Positions 8,666 through 17,623 of a stretch of DNA of 64,000 bases are shown one piece after another. Numbering within the stretch: position 1 is the stretch's first letter; every line of letters starts with the position of its first letter. The notes below the pieces were generated by a model, which was not told the DNA's origin, searched no databases, and saw only the letters and a program-made list of their open reading frames with translations. The position numbers were made by a program, and so were the translations under genes. Origin of the DNA: DATCHW01 sp963806045 (GTDB lineage Bacteria > Bacteroidota > Ignavibacteria > Tepidaquicellales > Tepidaquicellaceae); contig CAWDWP010000018.1 of assembly GCA_963806045.1 (NCBI GenBank), positions 1 through 64,000 on the forward strand, given 5' to 3'.

Positions 8666-8920
8666 TTATTGACTTATTGGACTAACAACTTTATCAGGAA
8701 TTTCCAAAGCAACTTTCTTTTTTGCTTTAGCGCCTATAGCTGACAAAAGAACTCTCATTGCTTTTGCGTTTCTACCGGCTCTTCCAATAACTTTTCCGAT
8801 TTCTTTATCATCTACAAACAATTTAAGTAGAATTTTTCCATCGTTTTCCGTTTCATCTATCTTCACAGCATCAGGATTATCGACCAGATGTTTTGCAATA
8901 AATTCTAAAAATTCCTTCAT
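8666..8920 (-). CDS. khpA: KH-domain RNA-binding protein KhpA (YlqC)
   Basis: An 84-residue single KH domain. The GxxG loop is seen as IGRAGRNAKAMR, preceded by the VDDKEIGKVIG strand-helix. Such proteins bind RNA, often as a partner of KhpB/Jag, and affect ribosome and cell-envelope functions. Its place between rpsP and rimM is the standard one in many bacteria. An AGGAGG-like ribosome-binding site precedes the ATG. Confidence 0.9.
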   Translation of the reverse strand: MKEFLEFIAKHLVDNPDAVKIDETENDGKILLKLFVDDKEIGKVIGRAGRNAKAMRVLLSAIGAKAKKKVALEIPDKVVSPISQ

Positions 8921-8990
8921 ATAGAACCTCCTGTTGAATTTATTTTGATAAAAATGTTTAAAAGAAAAAACTTATAATTCTATTGTTTAT

Positions 8991-9401
8991 TTAAGTTTCA
9001 GTTTTATTTTCAGTTTCTTTTTTCTTGCTTGCTTTCCGCGTTTTCACCCTGAGCTTTCTTGCTTTTTCGTTTTCGTGTTTGCTATTTTTAGATTCTAAAA
9101 AACCGGTCATTTTTTCTTCGATTAGATTTTTATCAAGCCCTTTTTTAGAAAGGTATCTTTTCAAAATGATACCCTCTCTTTTTAGCAGACTCCTGACGGT
9201 TTCAGTCGGCTGGGCACCATCATTAAGCCAGTTATTTATTTTTGTCTCATTAAATTTTATTTCCATCGGATCAGTATTAGGATTATAAAATCCTACTGCT
9301 TCAATAAATCTTCCATCTCTGGGTGATCTCGCATCTGCTGCTACAATTTTATAGATAGGCTTTTTTTTCTTGCCCATTCTTCTTAATCTGAGTTTTACCA
9401 A
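8991..9401 (-). CDS. rpsP: 30S ribosomal protein S16
   Basis: A 136-residue protein beginning MVKLRLRRMGKKKKPIYKIV and containing DARSPRDGRFIEAVGFYNP, the S16 signature. The body of about 85 residues is followed by a lysine-rich extension rich in K, R and E, seen in several Bacteroidota S16 proteins. It opens the rpsP-khpA-rimM-trmD-rplS run downstream of ffh. A GGAGG-like site (GAGGCATCAAAC before the ATG in the coding sense) lies upstream. Confidence 0.95.
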   Translation of the reverse strand: MVKLRLRRMGKKKKPIYKIVAADARSPRDGRFIEAVGFYNPNTDPMEIKFNETKINNWLNDGAQPTETVRSLLKREGIILKRYLSKKGLDKNLIEEKMTGFLESKNSKHENEKARKLRVKTRKASKKKETENKTET

Positions 9402-9474
9402 TTTGTTTGATGCCTCCTTTTAGGTTTTACCTAAATATATAATAAATTAATTAAAATTTTAAGGTTTTTATAAT

Positions 9475-10818
9475 TTACATCTTATTTAAAAAATTATTGG
9501 GAATATTCATTTTCCTCATCACATTTTTCATATTTCCTTTGCTAAACCCTTTTATCATTTTCTGCATTTCATCGAATTGTTTAATAATCCTGTTAACTTC
9601 CTGAATCGTTGTTCCGCTTCCATTTGCAATTCTTCTTCTTCTCATTCCGTTCAAAATATTCGGGCTTTGCCTTTCTTTCATTGTCATCGATAAAATTATA
9701 GCTTCTGTCCTTTGAAACAATTTTTCATCAATTTCTTTTCCTTTTAACGCATTACTGGCTCCCGGAATCATTGAAAGAAGGCTATTCAGAGAACCCATCT
9801 TTTTGATTTGCCTTATTTGTGCCAGAAAATCCTCAAAATCAAATTTATTTTTCTTTAATTTTTCTTCTAATTTCTCAGATTCATTAATATCAAATTCTTG
9901 CTGAGCTTTTTCAACAAATGAAATTATATCCCCTTTTCCAAGAATTCTTGATGCCATTCTATCTGGAAAAAACTGTTCCAAAGCTTCGAGTTTTTCCCCG
10001 ATACTTACAAATTTAATGGGTTTATTTACCACTGCTCTTATAGACAATGCGGCTCCACCCCTTGTATCACCATCTAACTTCGTAAGGACAATACCATCAT
10101 ATTCTAATTTATCATGGAAAGCTTTAGCTGTATTAACTGCGTCCTGGCCTGTCATAGCATCCACAATGAAGAGAATTTCAGCAGGATTAAGTTTATTTTT
10201 TAAATTAGAAACCTCATTCATCATAACTTCATCTATAGCTAATCTTCCGGCAGTATCGATTATTAATGTATCTTTGGCATTCTTTCTGCAAAAATCTTCA
10301 GCTTGTTGGGCTATTTCTACAGGATTTTTACTATCAAATGATATCACAGGAATGTCAATTTGTTTTCCCAATACTTTCAGCTGTTCAATTGCAGCAGGTC
10401 TATAAATATCGCATGCAGCCAGAACCGGGTTTTTTCCTTTAGATTTAAGATGTTTAGCTAACTTAGCACAAAATGTTGTTTTTCCAGAGCCTTGTAAACC
10501 AACAGCCATTATCAGAGAAGGTATAGAATTTGAATATTTTAATTCTGCCTTTTCTGAACCCATCAATTTTATAAGTTCATCATTTATTATTTTAACGATG
10601 AGCTGACCTGGTGTTATACTGTTGAGTACATTTTGTCCTAAAGATCTTATTTTCACTTCCTGTAAAAACTTCGTAACAACTTTATAATTAACATCAGCAT
10701 CGAATAAAACACGGCGGATTTCACGTAGAGATTCATCAACATTTTTTTCAGTGATTTTACCCTGACCGCGAATCTTCTTTAAAACGCCTTCTAATTTATT
10801 CGATAAATCTTCAAACAT
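9475..10818 (-). CDS. ffh: Signal recognition particle GTPase Ffh (SRP54)
   Basis: A 447-residue protein from the ATG at 10818 (MFEDLSNKLEGVLKK). A longer in-frame ATG at 10872 would add 18 hydrophobic residues not seen in the family. It has the N helical bundle, the G domain with GLQGSGKTTFCAKLA, DTAGRLAID, TKLDGDTRGGA and the methionine-rich M domain (KNVMRKMNI near the end) that binds 4.5S RNA and signal sequences. It targets nascent membrane proteins to FtsY. It is the first gene of the minus-strand operon and is divergent from rnhB. No 4.5S RNA gene was recognised nearby. Confidence 0.95.
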   Translation of the reverse strand: MFEDLSNKLEGVLKKIRGQGKITEKNVDESLREIRRVLFDADVNYKVVTKFLQEVKIRSLGQNVLNSITPGQLIVKIINDELIKLMGSEKAELKYSNSIPSLIMAVGLQGSGKTTFCAKLAKHLKSKGKNPVLAACDIYRPAAIEQLKVLGKQIDIPVISFDSKNPVEIAQQAEDFCRKNAKDTLIIDTAGRLAIDEVMMNEVSNLKNKLNPAEILFIVDAMTGQDAVNTAKAFHDKLEYDGIVLTKLDGDTRGGAALSIRAVVNKPIKFVSIGEKLEALEQFFPDRMASRILGKGDIISFVEKAQQEFDINESEKLEEKLKKNKFDFEDFLAQIRQIKKMGSLNSLLSMIPGASNALKGKEIDEKLFQRTEAIILSMTMKERQSPNILNGMRRRRIANGSGTTIQEVNRIIKQFDEMQKMIKGFSKGNMKNVMRKMNIPNNFLNKM

Positions 10819-10900
10819 AAGTACAAATACTAGTAAAACAAACAATTTACATATTTTATTAATATTTTTCAAGGAATTTACCGCAGTTGATTTTTATTAA

Positions 10901-10932
10901 TTTGAAAGTAATTTCAATTAACAGTATTTTTG
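10901..10932 (+). promoter_or_regulatory. Candidate Bacteroidota-type promoter for rnhB
   Basis: TTTG at 10901-10904 and TATTTTTG at 10925-10932 are separated by 20 bases, matching the Bacteroidota -33/-7 pattern (TTTG, about 19-21 nt, TAnnTTTG). Transcription would begin near 10938, about 35 bases before the TTG start of rnhB. The base composition is AT-rich, so chance matches are possible. Confidence 0.4.
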
Positions 10933-10972
10933 TATCTTTATTAAATATCTTACTAAAAAATACATAATTAGA

Positions 10973-11551
10973 TTGGATTTTCTAAAATGTGGAGTTGATG
11001 AATCGGGACGGGGACCATTAGCTGGTCCGGTTGTAATTGCTGCGGTAATATTCGATGTTCGAAAACGTATATCAGGAGTCAAAGATTCTAAAAAATTAAC
11101 CGCAAACCAAAGAGAAGATTTATATTTTAAAATTCTTGATCAATGCAAAGAATTTTCAGTTTCTATAATTCATAATTGTGTCATTGATAAAATTAACATT
11201 TTACAGGCAACAATGGCTGGAATGGAAAATTGTTTGAACTTGCTGGATTGTTCGAAAATCAAAATTTTTATTGACGGGAATTATTTCAAATTTGATAATA
11301 ATCGGCATTCTAAATATAATTATGAAACTATAATTAAAGGAGATGAAAAGATTTTTGAAATTTCCTGTGCATCAATTATAGCAAAAGTTACCCGGGACAG
11401 GTTGATGAGAGATTTCCATGAGAAATTTCCGGGTTATAAACTAAATTCAAATAAAGGATATCCGACAAAAGAACATATTAATGCAGTAAATTTATTGGGA
11501 ACTACTGAAATTCATCGTTTGTCCTTTTGTAAAAAATTTTTAGCGATTTAA
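10973..11551 (+). CDS. rnhB: Ribonuclease HII
   Basis: A 192-residue enzyme that removes ribonucleotides and RNA primers from RNA/DNA hybrids. The N-terminus CGVDESGRGPLAGPV carries the first catalytic Asp and Glu; a further Asp is in KIFIDGNYF, and SCASIIAKVTRDRLM is the conserved helix. GYPTKEHINAV matches the family end. The start is a TTG at 10973, because the family begins only a few residues before CGVDE and no ATG lies upstream in frame nearby. yraN follows after 4 bases, a common pairing. Confidence 0.93.
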   Translation: MDFLKCGVDESGRGPLAGPVVIAAVIFDVRKRISGVKDSKKLTANQREDLYFKILDQCKEFSVSIIHNCVIDKINILQATMAGMENCLNLLDCSKIKIFIDGNYFKFDNNRHSKYNYETIIKGDEKIFEISCASIIAKVTRDRLMRDFHEKFPGYKLNSNKGYPTKEHINAVNLLGTTEIHRLSFCKKFLAI

Positions 11552-11555
11552 TAGT

Positions 11556-11933
11556 ATGATAAAATTCTTTAATAACAGAAAAGATTTTGGAAATATTGGT
11601 GAAAAAATTGCTTGTAATTTTCTTACAAAAAAAGGTTTGAAATTAATTGAGAAAAATTTCAGATTTCAGAGATACGAAATTGATTTAATATTGCTGGATA
11701 AAAAAAAGAAAACAGTGATATTCGTAGAAGTTAAAACAAGGAAAAATAAAAACTTCGGAGAACCGGAAGAATCAATACATTTTTTTAAACAGCAAAATAT
11801 TTCAAAAGCCGCCCAGGGATTTATTTTGAAAAATAAAGAATATTATAGTTTCGATCTGAGATTTGATTCACTTTCAGTTTTATTTAATGAAGATAATAAT
11901 TATACTGTAAACCATATTGAGCATGCATTCTAA
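11556..11933 (+). CDS. UPF0102 family protein (YraN-like nuclease fold)
   Basis: A 125-residue protein of the UPF0102 family, which has a restriction-endonuclease-like fold. The motifs are GEKIACNFLTKKG, the YEIDLILLD segment (D at the metal site) and FVEVKTRKN (E-x-K). The precise cellular role of the family is not settled; a link with DNA repair or recombination is usually suggested. It lies four bases downstream of rnhB, a conserved arrangement in many bacteria. Confidence 0.85.
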   Translation: MIKFFNNRKDFGNIGEKIACNFLTKKGLKLIEKNFRFQRYEIDLILLDKKKKTVIFVEVKTRKNKNFGEPEESIHFFKQQNISKAAQGFILKNKEYYSFDLRFDSLSVLFNEDNNYTVNHIEHAF

Positions 11934-11957
11934 TATTTTCGGATATTGAAGAACTAA

Positions 11958-12926
11958 ATGAAAAATTTGTTTACGAATTTCAATAAGAAATTATCCTATC
12001 TTGAGATCCATGATGTGACTAATCAGATATTTTTAATATTTTTAAGTCTGATAAGTATACTGAATCATAAATCAATTCCGGATTGGGGTTTTATTTTAAT
12101 AACTAATCTGATATTAGCTTATTTGATAATTCGGATTGTATATATATACGAATCAAAAAATGAGTTTGATAAGCTGCAACCGGGGATTATTCGTTTTCTT
12201 AGATATTGGTACCCTGTATTTATGATTTTTTTTTGCTTTAAGGAAATTTATTATGTAATGATAGGTCTGACCCCTATAATTCATGATGATATTTTGATTA
12301 AAATTGATTACTGGATTTTTGGATTCAACCCAACAGTAGCACTAAAAGCAATATCAAACCCTTTATTAACAGAGTTCCTGCAGGTATTTTATAGCTTTTT
12401 CTATGTTATGCCGGTAATTTTCGGGCTTGAGTTATATCTATGGCATAGATATAAAGAATTTAAGTTTGCATCATTTGTAATATTTTTCGGTTTTTACATG
12501 TCGTTTATAGGATATTTGATTTTACCTGCTATTGGTCCTAGGTTTGTGCTACATGATTTTTATACTATTAATAGCGAATTACCCGGCATTTGGGTTACAA
12601 ATACTTTAAGGGATATTATTAACCTGGGTGAATCTATCCCAACAGTATCCCGGGTTGCAGAAGTCGTTGCACAAAGAGATGCGTTTCCTTCAGGTCATAC
12701 GATTATAATTTTGCTGATTGTGTATTTATCAAAAAAAATTAAATCGAATTCTTTTTACTTTTATTTGCCATATGCTATAATAATGATTTTCTCAACTGTT
12801 TATTTAAGATATCATTATGTAATAGATTTAATCGGTGGTTTATTTTTTGCTTTAATCACGATTATTATTACAAATTTACTTTATTCCTTGAGGTGGAGAA
12901 GAAGTAATGAATCAGAAATATCTTGA
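11958..12926 (+). CDS. PAP2-superfamily membrane phosphatase, inositolphosphotransferase-like
   Basis: A 322-residue protein with about six membrane spans. The PAP2 catalytic triplet is present: RDAFPSGHT (C2 motif with His) and RYHYVIDLIGG (C3, His and Asp), while the first motif is degenerate. The long N-terminal membrane part and the YLILPAIGPRFVLHDF loop resemble the AUR1/inositol-phosphoryl-ceramide synthase-like branch rather than the short undecaprenyl phosphatases. The likely role is lipid phosphate transfer or hydrolysis at the outer face of the inner membrane. Its 3' end overlaps hemW on the other strand by 15 bases. Confidence 0.75.
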   Translation: MKNLFTNFNKKLSYLEIHDVTNQIFLIFLSLISILNHKSIPDWGFILITNLILAYLIIRIVYIYESKNEFDKLQPGIIRFLRYWYPVFMIFFCFKEIYYVMIGLTPIIHDDILIKIDYWIFGFNPTVALKAISNPLLTEFLQVFYSFFYVMPVIFGLELYLWHRYKEFKFASFVIFFGFYMSFIGYLILPAIGPRFVLHDFYTINSELPGIWVTNTLRDIINLGESIPTVSRVAEVVAQRDAFPSGHTIIILLIVYLSKKIKSNSFYFYLPYAIIMIFSTVYLRYHYVIDLIGGLFFALITIIITNLLYSLRWRRSNESEIS

Positions 12927-14042
12927 AACAATTTCATCTGCAATATAATAGCCTTTTTCATTAAGTCTAAAATTGCTCATCTTTAAAATTGCTAAATCAT
13001 TATTTATCAATTCATCCATTGAAGATTTATATTTATCCTCAAAGTTAAAATCGAAATAATTTCGAAATTTATCCATATCAACACCTTCCGCTCTTAAACC
13101 TAACATTATATATTCAAGCTCGGATTCCTCGATTGTAAGAGAATAAGAATTTTCGATTGGCAAGATTCCATTTTTTAGCGAATTCATGTATTTTATAACA
13201 TTTCTGTAATTATTCCATCTCTTACCTGAATAGAATGAATGAGCGGAAGGTCCTAATCCAATATAATCAGTATAATTCCAGTATTTTAGATTATGACGTG
13301 ATTTGAATCCAGGCTTAGAATAATTTGATATCTCATAATGATCGTAATCAGATTGAGTCAGCAAATTATTAAGTCTTTGATAAAATTCAGACTCCGAATT
13401 TTCAGATTGTGGTTTAATTTTCTTTTTTAAAATATCGTTATAAAGTTTGGTTTCTTTTTCATAAATAAGAGTATAAGCGGAGATATGCGGGATCTCAAGT
13501 TGTATTGATGTTTCAACCGATTTGTAAAGATCAGTTAATTTTTGATCCGGAAGCGAATAAATTAAATCGAAGCTAATATTATTAAAATATTTTTTTGCAT
13601 TTTCAACTACTTTCACTGCCTGAAATGATGTATGCTCTCTCGTCAAAAATCTCAATTCTGAATCATTAAAAGATTCAATACCGATACTCAGTCTGTTAAT
13701 ACCGGCTTCAAACAGTTCTTTTAATTTAACAGGATTATTAATAAAATCTTCGGGATTGGATTCAATTGTAATTTCAGTATTTCTGTCCAGAGTAAAATAT
13801 TCATTAAGATTTTCAATTAATTTACTAATGTCTTTGCTTTCAAGGATTGAAGGTGTTCCACCGCCAATGAAGATTGAATCAAATTCTTCTTTAGAATAGT
13901 CTTTAGATAATAGTTTTAGTTCAGAATCTAATGATTCGAGAAATTTGGGAATTATATTCAGGTTGGTAACCAGATAAAAGTCACAATAATTGCATTTTTT
14001 TCTGCAAAAAGGTACGTGAATATATATTCCTTTTTTATCCAT
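12912..14042 (-). CDS. hemW: Radical SAM HemW, haem chaperone-like (coproporphyrinogen oxidase family)
   Basis: A 376-residue radical SAM protein. The [4Fe-4S]/SAM motif is FCRKKCNYCDFY (C13, C17, C20), the CxxxCxxC form. The SAM-binding GGGTPS and the sequence RLSIGIESFNDSELRFL follow. The length of about 376 residues and the CNYCDF motif without an additional downstream cysteine favour HemW (a haem-binding chaperone) over true HemN oxidase, but this distinction is by length and motif only. It is convergent with the PAP2 gene. Confidence 0.82.
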   Translation of the reverse strand: MDKKGIYIHVPFCRKKCNYCDFYLVTNLNIIPKFLESLDSELKLLSKDYSKEEFDSIFIGGGTPSILESKDISKLIENLNEYFTLDRNTEITIESNPEDFINNPVKLKELFEAGINRLSIGIESFNDSELRFLTREHTSFQAVKVVENAKKYFNNISFDLIYSLPDQKLTDLYKSVETSIQLEIPHISAYTLIYEKETKLYNDILKKKIKPQSENSESEFYQRLNNLLTQSDYDHYEISNYSKPGFKSRHNLKYWNYTDYIGLGPSAHSFYSGKRWNNYRNVIKYMNSLKNGILPIENSYSLTIEESELEYIMLGLRAEGVDMDKFRNYFDFNFEDKYKSSMDELINNDLAILKMSNFRLNEKGYYIADEIVSRYF

Positions 14043-14127
14043 AATTTGGTTCTTAAAAATAAATTTATTTTGTGGAAAAAAAACTCTATTTTAAATTCTT
14101 AAAAGTAATATTTAAAATCTATATTAT

Positions 14128-14979
14128 ATGATTAGTAAATTTACTGTTTCAATTATTTTCTTAGCATTAATATTACCCTCAAACTTTTCCTTTTCACAAG
14201 AATTAGATTCATTACAGAATAAAAATTATGATTCGCTATCGATTAATAATTTAGATTCATTGCAACATAAACTTTATTTAGTTCAAGGCGATTCTGATAT
14301 AATAGCACAGGTAAACAGCATGGCTCTTTTAGTAAATTTGATACACTCTCAAGGTGAAATTGTAGTTAAAACTCCATCACTTGATGAGTCCGGTTCCATT
14401 GAGATAAAAATTAAAAGGATGGATGACGTATGGTATAAAATATCAGGTTCTTTTGCATTTATCAGCAAAGATGCATTCTGGGGTCACTTTCACAGGAAGA
14501 ATTTCATTTTTGTTAATAATCTAAATGAGACAGTTATAGAAGGCAGGTCTTCAGATACAAATATTGGTTATATAATACGAATCAGATGCAGCTTCGATGA
14601 TATTCAAAATGTTATGTCAGGCACATGTTTTATTCCGGTTGATGAACAGAATACAGTAACTTCTGAAGATGATCCTACTTATAATCTTATTACGGTAAAA
14701 TCAGAAAAGAAATCAATTAAATACTGGATTCGGAAAGATGATTATACAGTGACGAAATATGTACAATATGATACTAAAAACGAAGTGTATCTGACAGTGG
14801 ATTTTTCTGATTTTTATAAGACAAGCAGCAGTGCTTATGCAAAAAAAATAGTAATTCAAAGACCCTCCAAAAGAGAAAAGATGTCTCTGTTTCTTACTGA
14901 AGTATTATTGAACCAAAATAATTTAAACTTCAGGGTAGATATTCCCTCAGACTTCAGAAAAATCAAGTGGTTAAAATGA
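14128..14979 (+). CDS. DUF4292-like exported protein
   Basis: A 283-residue protein with a signal peptide (hydrophobic to about residue 22, ending FSFSQ) and no lipobox Cys. After a Ser/Leu-rich linker with two LDSLQ repeats, the body looks like a LolB/LolA-like beta-sheet fold: GEIVVKTPSLDESGSIEIKIKR, DAFWGHFHRKNFIFV and YWIRKDDYTVTKYVQYD. This resembles DUF4292, seen in Chlorobi/Ignavibacteria genomes. The role is unknown; handling of outer-membrane lipoproteins is one guess. A weak hairpin with A/T arms follows at 14990-15012. Confidence 0.6.
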   Translation: MISKFTVSIIFLALILPSNFSFSQELDSLQNKNYDSLSINNLDSLQHKLYLVQGDSDIIAQVNSMALLVNLIHSQGEIVVKTPSLDESGSIEIKIKRMDDVWYKISGSFAFISKDAFWGHFHRKNFIFVNNLNETVIEGRSSDTNIGYIIRIRCSFDDIQNVMSGTCFIPVDEQNTVTSEDDPTYNLITVKSEKKSIKYWIRKDDYTVTKYVQYDTKNEVYLTVDFSDFYKTSSSAYAKKIVIQRPSKREKMSLFLTEVLLNQNNLNFRVDIPSDFRKIKWLK

Positions 14980-15078
14980 TTTATTTTTGAAAAAAAAGCA
15001 CATTTTTTCTTCATTGAGAGAGTATGTTTTTCTTAGTAATTTTAGGTATCTTTTCAAAATTAATCTGTAGGAGTTGAT

Positions 15079-16197
15079 ATGTCAAAATATAAAATTGCTT
15101 GGCTGCCGGGTGACGGTGTAGGGATAGAAGTCCTTGAAGCAGCCCGAATTGTTTTAGATAAAATCGGATTTGATGCCGAATATATACATGGTGATATCGG
15201 GTGGAAGTTTTGGTGTCAAGAAGGCGATGCATTTCCACAAAGGACAATAGAATTACTTAAGAATGTTAATGCTGCAATGTTTGGAGCTATTACATCGAAA
15301 CCTGTGAAAGCTGCAAATGCAGAATTAGTTCCGGAGCTTCGGGACAAAGGATTGATATACAGATCACCAATTGTCAGGATGAGGCAGTTATTCGATTTAT
15401 ATATTTGTTTAAGGCCTTGTAAAGCTTATGAAGGAAATTCGTTGAATTTTAAACCAAATATTGATTTGGTCGTCTTTCGTGAGAATACTGAAGGAATGTA
15501 TTCAGGGGTAGAATTCAATCCGGTACCAAAAGAATTATCGGATTTATTAACTAAATTATCCAAGCCATTTGCTCCATTTAAAGATATTCCGAATGATGAG
15601 TATGCAATATCTTGTAAAATAAACACTAAAAAAGGTTCCGAAAGAATTGTTAGAGCCGCATTTGAATTTGCTAAGAAATTCAACAGAAAAAAAGTTACAG
15701 TAGTACATAAAGCTAATGTAGTTCGTGCGACCGACGGATTATTTCTGGATATAGCAAAGGAAGTAAAAAAAGATTATCCTGAAATTGCTATGGATGATGC
15801 AAATATTGATGCAATTGAAATGTGGTTATTGAAAAACCCAATGAATTACGATGTATTAGTAGCACCCAATTTATTCGGTGATATAATTTCTGATCTATGC
15901 GCACAAATGGTTGGTGGACTAGGATTCGGATGCTCAGGAAATATAGGTCAGAAATTAGCGGTTTTCGAGCCTACCCATGGTTCTGCTCCTAAATATACAG
16001 GTATGTATAAGGTTAACCCGATTGCAACTATTCTCTCAGCAAAAATGATGCTGGATTGGTTAGGTGAAGCTGAAATGGGCAGCAAACTTGAAAAAGCAGT
16101 TGCTCAAGTAATTAAAGAATCAAAAACTAAATCTTATGATATGGGTGGTTCAAATACTACCCTGGAAGTTGCAAATGCAATAGCAAGTAAATTATAA
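15079..16197 (+). CDS. Isocitrate/isopropylmalate dehydrogenase family enzyme
   Basis: A 372-residue NAD(P)-dependent beta-decarboxylating dehydrogenase. It has GDGVGIEVLEAA, the substrate and metal segment VFRENTEGMYSGVEF, VVHKANVVRATDGLF and the Asp-rich VAPNLFGDIISDL. PTHGSAPKY near the C-terminus is typical. The family includes isocitrate, isopropylmalate and homoisocitrate dehydrogenases, which cannot be told apart safely here; the RENTEG loop favours a 2-hydroxy tricarboxylate substrate rather than a clear LeuB. A strong TAGGAGT ribosome-binding site precedes the ATG. It opens a run with an HMG-CoA-lyase-like enzyme, CoA-transferase and LeuCD-like hydratase. Confidence 0.85.
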   Translation: MSKYKIAWLPGDGVGIEVLEAARIVLDKIGFDAEYIHGDIGWKFWCQEGDAFPQRTIELLKNVNAAMFGAITSKPVKAANAELVPELRDKGLIYRSPIVRMRQLFDLYICLRPCKAYEGNSLNFKPNIDLVVFRENTEGMYSGVEFNPVPKELSDLLTKLSKPFAPFKDIPNDEYAISCKINTKKGSERIVRAAFEFAKKFNRKKVTVVHKANVVRATDGLFLDIAKEVKKDYPEIAMDDANIDAIEMWLLKNPMNYDVLVAPNLFGDIISDLCAQMVGGLGFGCSGNIGQKLAVFEPTHGSAPKYTGMYKVNPIATILSAKMMLDWLGEAEMGSKLEKAVAQVIKESKTKSYDMGGSNTTLEVANAIASKL

Positions 16198-16230
16198 TCC
16201 TTTTTTAATAAAATTTAAATAATAATTATT

Positions 16231-16611
16231 ATGAGAATAATTAAAGAATTCAAAGAATTTGCAATTAAGGGTAATGCAATTGATTTAGCCGTTGGTATAA
16301 TTATCGGTGTGGCATTTGGAAAGATCATCAGTTCTCTGGTTAGTGATATTATCATGCCAATAATCGGTTTGGTATTGGGTGGAGTTAATTTTACAAGTCT
16401 TAAACTAATATTAAAAGACACGTCAATTTTAACTTATGGGAATTTTTTACAGGCAACTTTTGATTTCCTCATAATTGCTTTTTGTATTTTCTTATTTGTT
16501 AAGTTGTTAAACACGATGAAACGAAAAGAAGAAGTGGCTCCTGCAACACCCCCTGAACCATCAGAGGAAGTTAAATTACTTACAGAGATAAGAGATTCGT
16601 TAAAAAAATAA
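16231..16611 (+). CDS. mscL: Large-conductance mechanosensitive channel MscL
   Basis: A 126-residue channel that opens under membrane tension to release solutes. The start KEFKEFAIKGNAIDLAVGIIIG is the family signature; TM1 ends with FGKIISSLVSDIIMP and TM2 follows with DFLIIAFCIFLFVKLLN. A short charged tail (KLLTEIRDSLKK) matches the cytoplasmic bundle. It sits between metabolic genes on the same strand with no obvious functional link. Confidence 0.95.
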   Translation: MRIIKEFKEFAIKGNAIDLAVGIIIGVAFGKIISSLVSDIIMPIIGLVLGGVNFTSLKLILKDTSILTYGNFLQATFDFLIIAFCIFLFVKLLNTMKRKEEVAPATPPEPSEEVKLLTEIRDSLKK

Positions 16612-16629
16612 AAAAGAATTATTTGAGAT

Positions 16630-17541
16630 ATGAATAAATTAGTAATTCACGAAGTTGGAATGCGCGATGGGCTGCAAGCAGAGAATGAAATTGTTCCAAC
16701 GGATATTAAAATTAAATGGATAGAAGAATTATATGAAACAGGAATTGATATAATTCAGGTAGGTTCATTCGTTAATCCGAAAAAAATGCCCCAGATGGCA
16801 GATACGGATGAATTATTCAAGATATTAAATGAAAAGAAAAATAAACCTATTAATGTTATTCTATCAGGATTAGTATTGAATGAAAAAGGACTTGAAAGAG
16901 GTTTACAATGTGGAGTTGAGATGTTTTGTATGGGGGTTTCTGCAAGTGATACACACAGCCAGAAAAATACAGGAATGAGCACCCTTGAGGCTCTTGAAAG
17001 AATAATTCCAATGGCAAAAAATGCAATAGCTAACGGAAAGAATGTTCAGGTTTCGGTTCAGTCTGCATTCGGTTGTGGATTTGAAGGAAAAATTCCGGAA
17101 AGTAGAGTTATTGGAATCATCGAGAAATATCTGGAAAATGATCTTACAATGATAAGTCTCGCTGATACTGCGGGTCATGCTAATCCGGAACAGGTGGAAA
17201 AAATGTTCACGGAAATTTATAAACTATCAGATGATGTTAATTGTGCTTGTCATTTTCACGATACTTTTGGAATGGGATTAGCAAATGCTTATGCCGCTTA
17301 TTCTACAGGAGTTAAATATTTTGAATCATCATTTGCCGGTTTGGGAGGTTGTCCATTTACAGCATTAGCGAGCGGTAATGTTTGCACTGAAGATTTGATT
17401 CACATGTTCCGGAATATGGATATAAGGAAAGATATAGATATAGAGAAGTTACGCTTGCTTTCTAAAGAAACTTCGGAATTCCTAAAAAGGGAGTTACCGG
17501 GAATCATTTATAAAACGGGAGTTATCCCTTCCTTAAGTTAA
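16630..17541 (+). CDS. Hydroxymethylglutaryl-CoA lyase-like DRE-TIM enzyme
   Basis: A 303-residue TIM-barrel lyase. The HEVGMRDGLQ motif (R12, D13) is the HMG-CoA-lyase version of the DRE metal site; HFHDTFGMG gives the metal-binding histidine, and the cysteine loop GLGGCPFTALASGN matches the HMGL signature. HMG-CoA lyase cleaves HMG-CoA to acetoacetate and acetyl-CoA in leucine degradation. Relatives cleave other 3-hydroxy-3-methyl acyl-CoAs. The CoA-transferase next door could supply the CoA ester. The exact substrate is an inference. Confidence 0.85.
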   Translation: MNKLVIHEVGMRDGLQAENEIVPTDIKIKWIEELYETGIDIIQVGSFVNPKKMPQMADTDELFKILNEKKNKPINVILSGLVLNEKGLERGLQCGVEMFCMGVSASDTHSQKNTGMSTLEALERIIPMAKNAIANGKNVQVSVQSAFGCGFEGKIPESRVIGIIEKYLENDLTMISLADTAGHANPEQVEKMFTEIYKLSDDVNCACHFHDTFGMGLANAYAAYSTGVKYFESSFAGLGGCPFTALASGNVCTEDLIHMFRNMDIRKDIDIEKLRLLSKETSEFLKRELPGIIYKTGVIPSLS

Positions 17542-17623
17542 AAATTATGATAAACAACCTTGAACATTTAGATTACTAAGTGTTTGGGGTGATTTTTTAT
17601 ATAAACTATACTACGAAAAAAAT

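Noticed and set aside
10016..10405. 129-residue plus-strand frame opposite ffh
   Set aside because: Antisense shadow of the GTPase domain with no features of its own.
10819..10872. N-terminal extension of ffh from the ATG at 10872
   Set aside because: Hydrophobic 18 residues do not belong to SRP54; the family begins at MFEDLSNKLE (10818).
12912..12926. Overlap of the PAP2 gene and hemW as a sign of a mis-called gene
   Set aside because: Both proteins have clear families and the overlap is only the last few codons of convergent genes.
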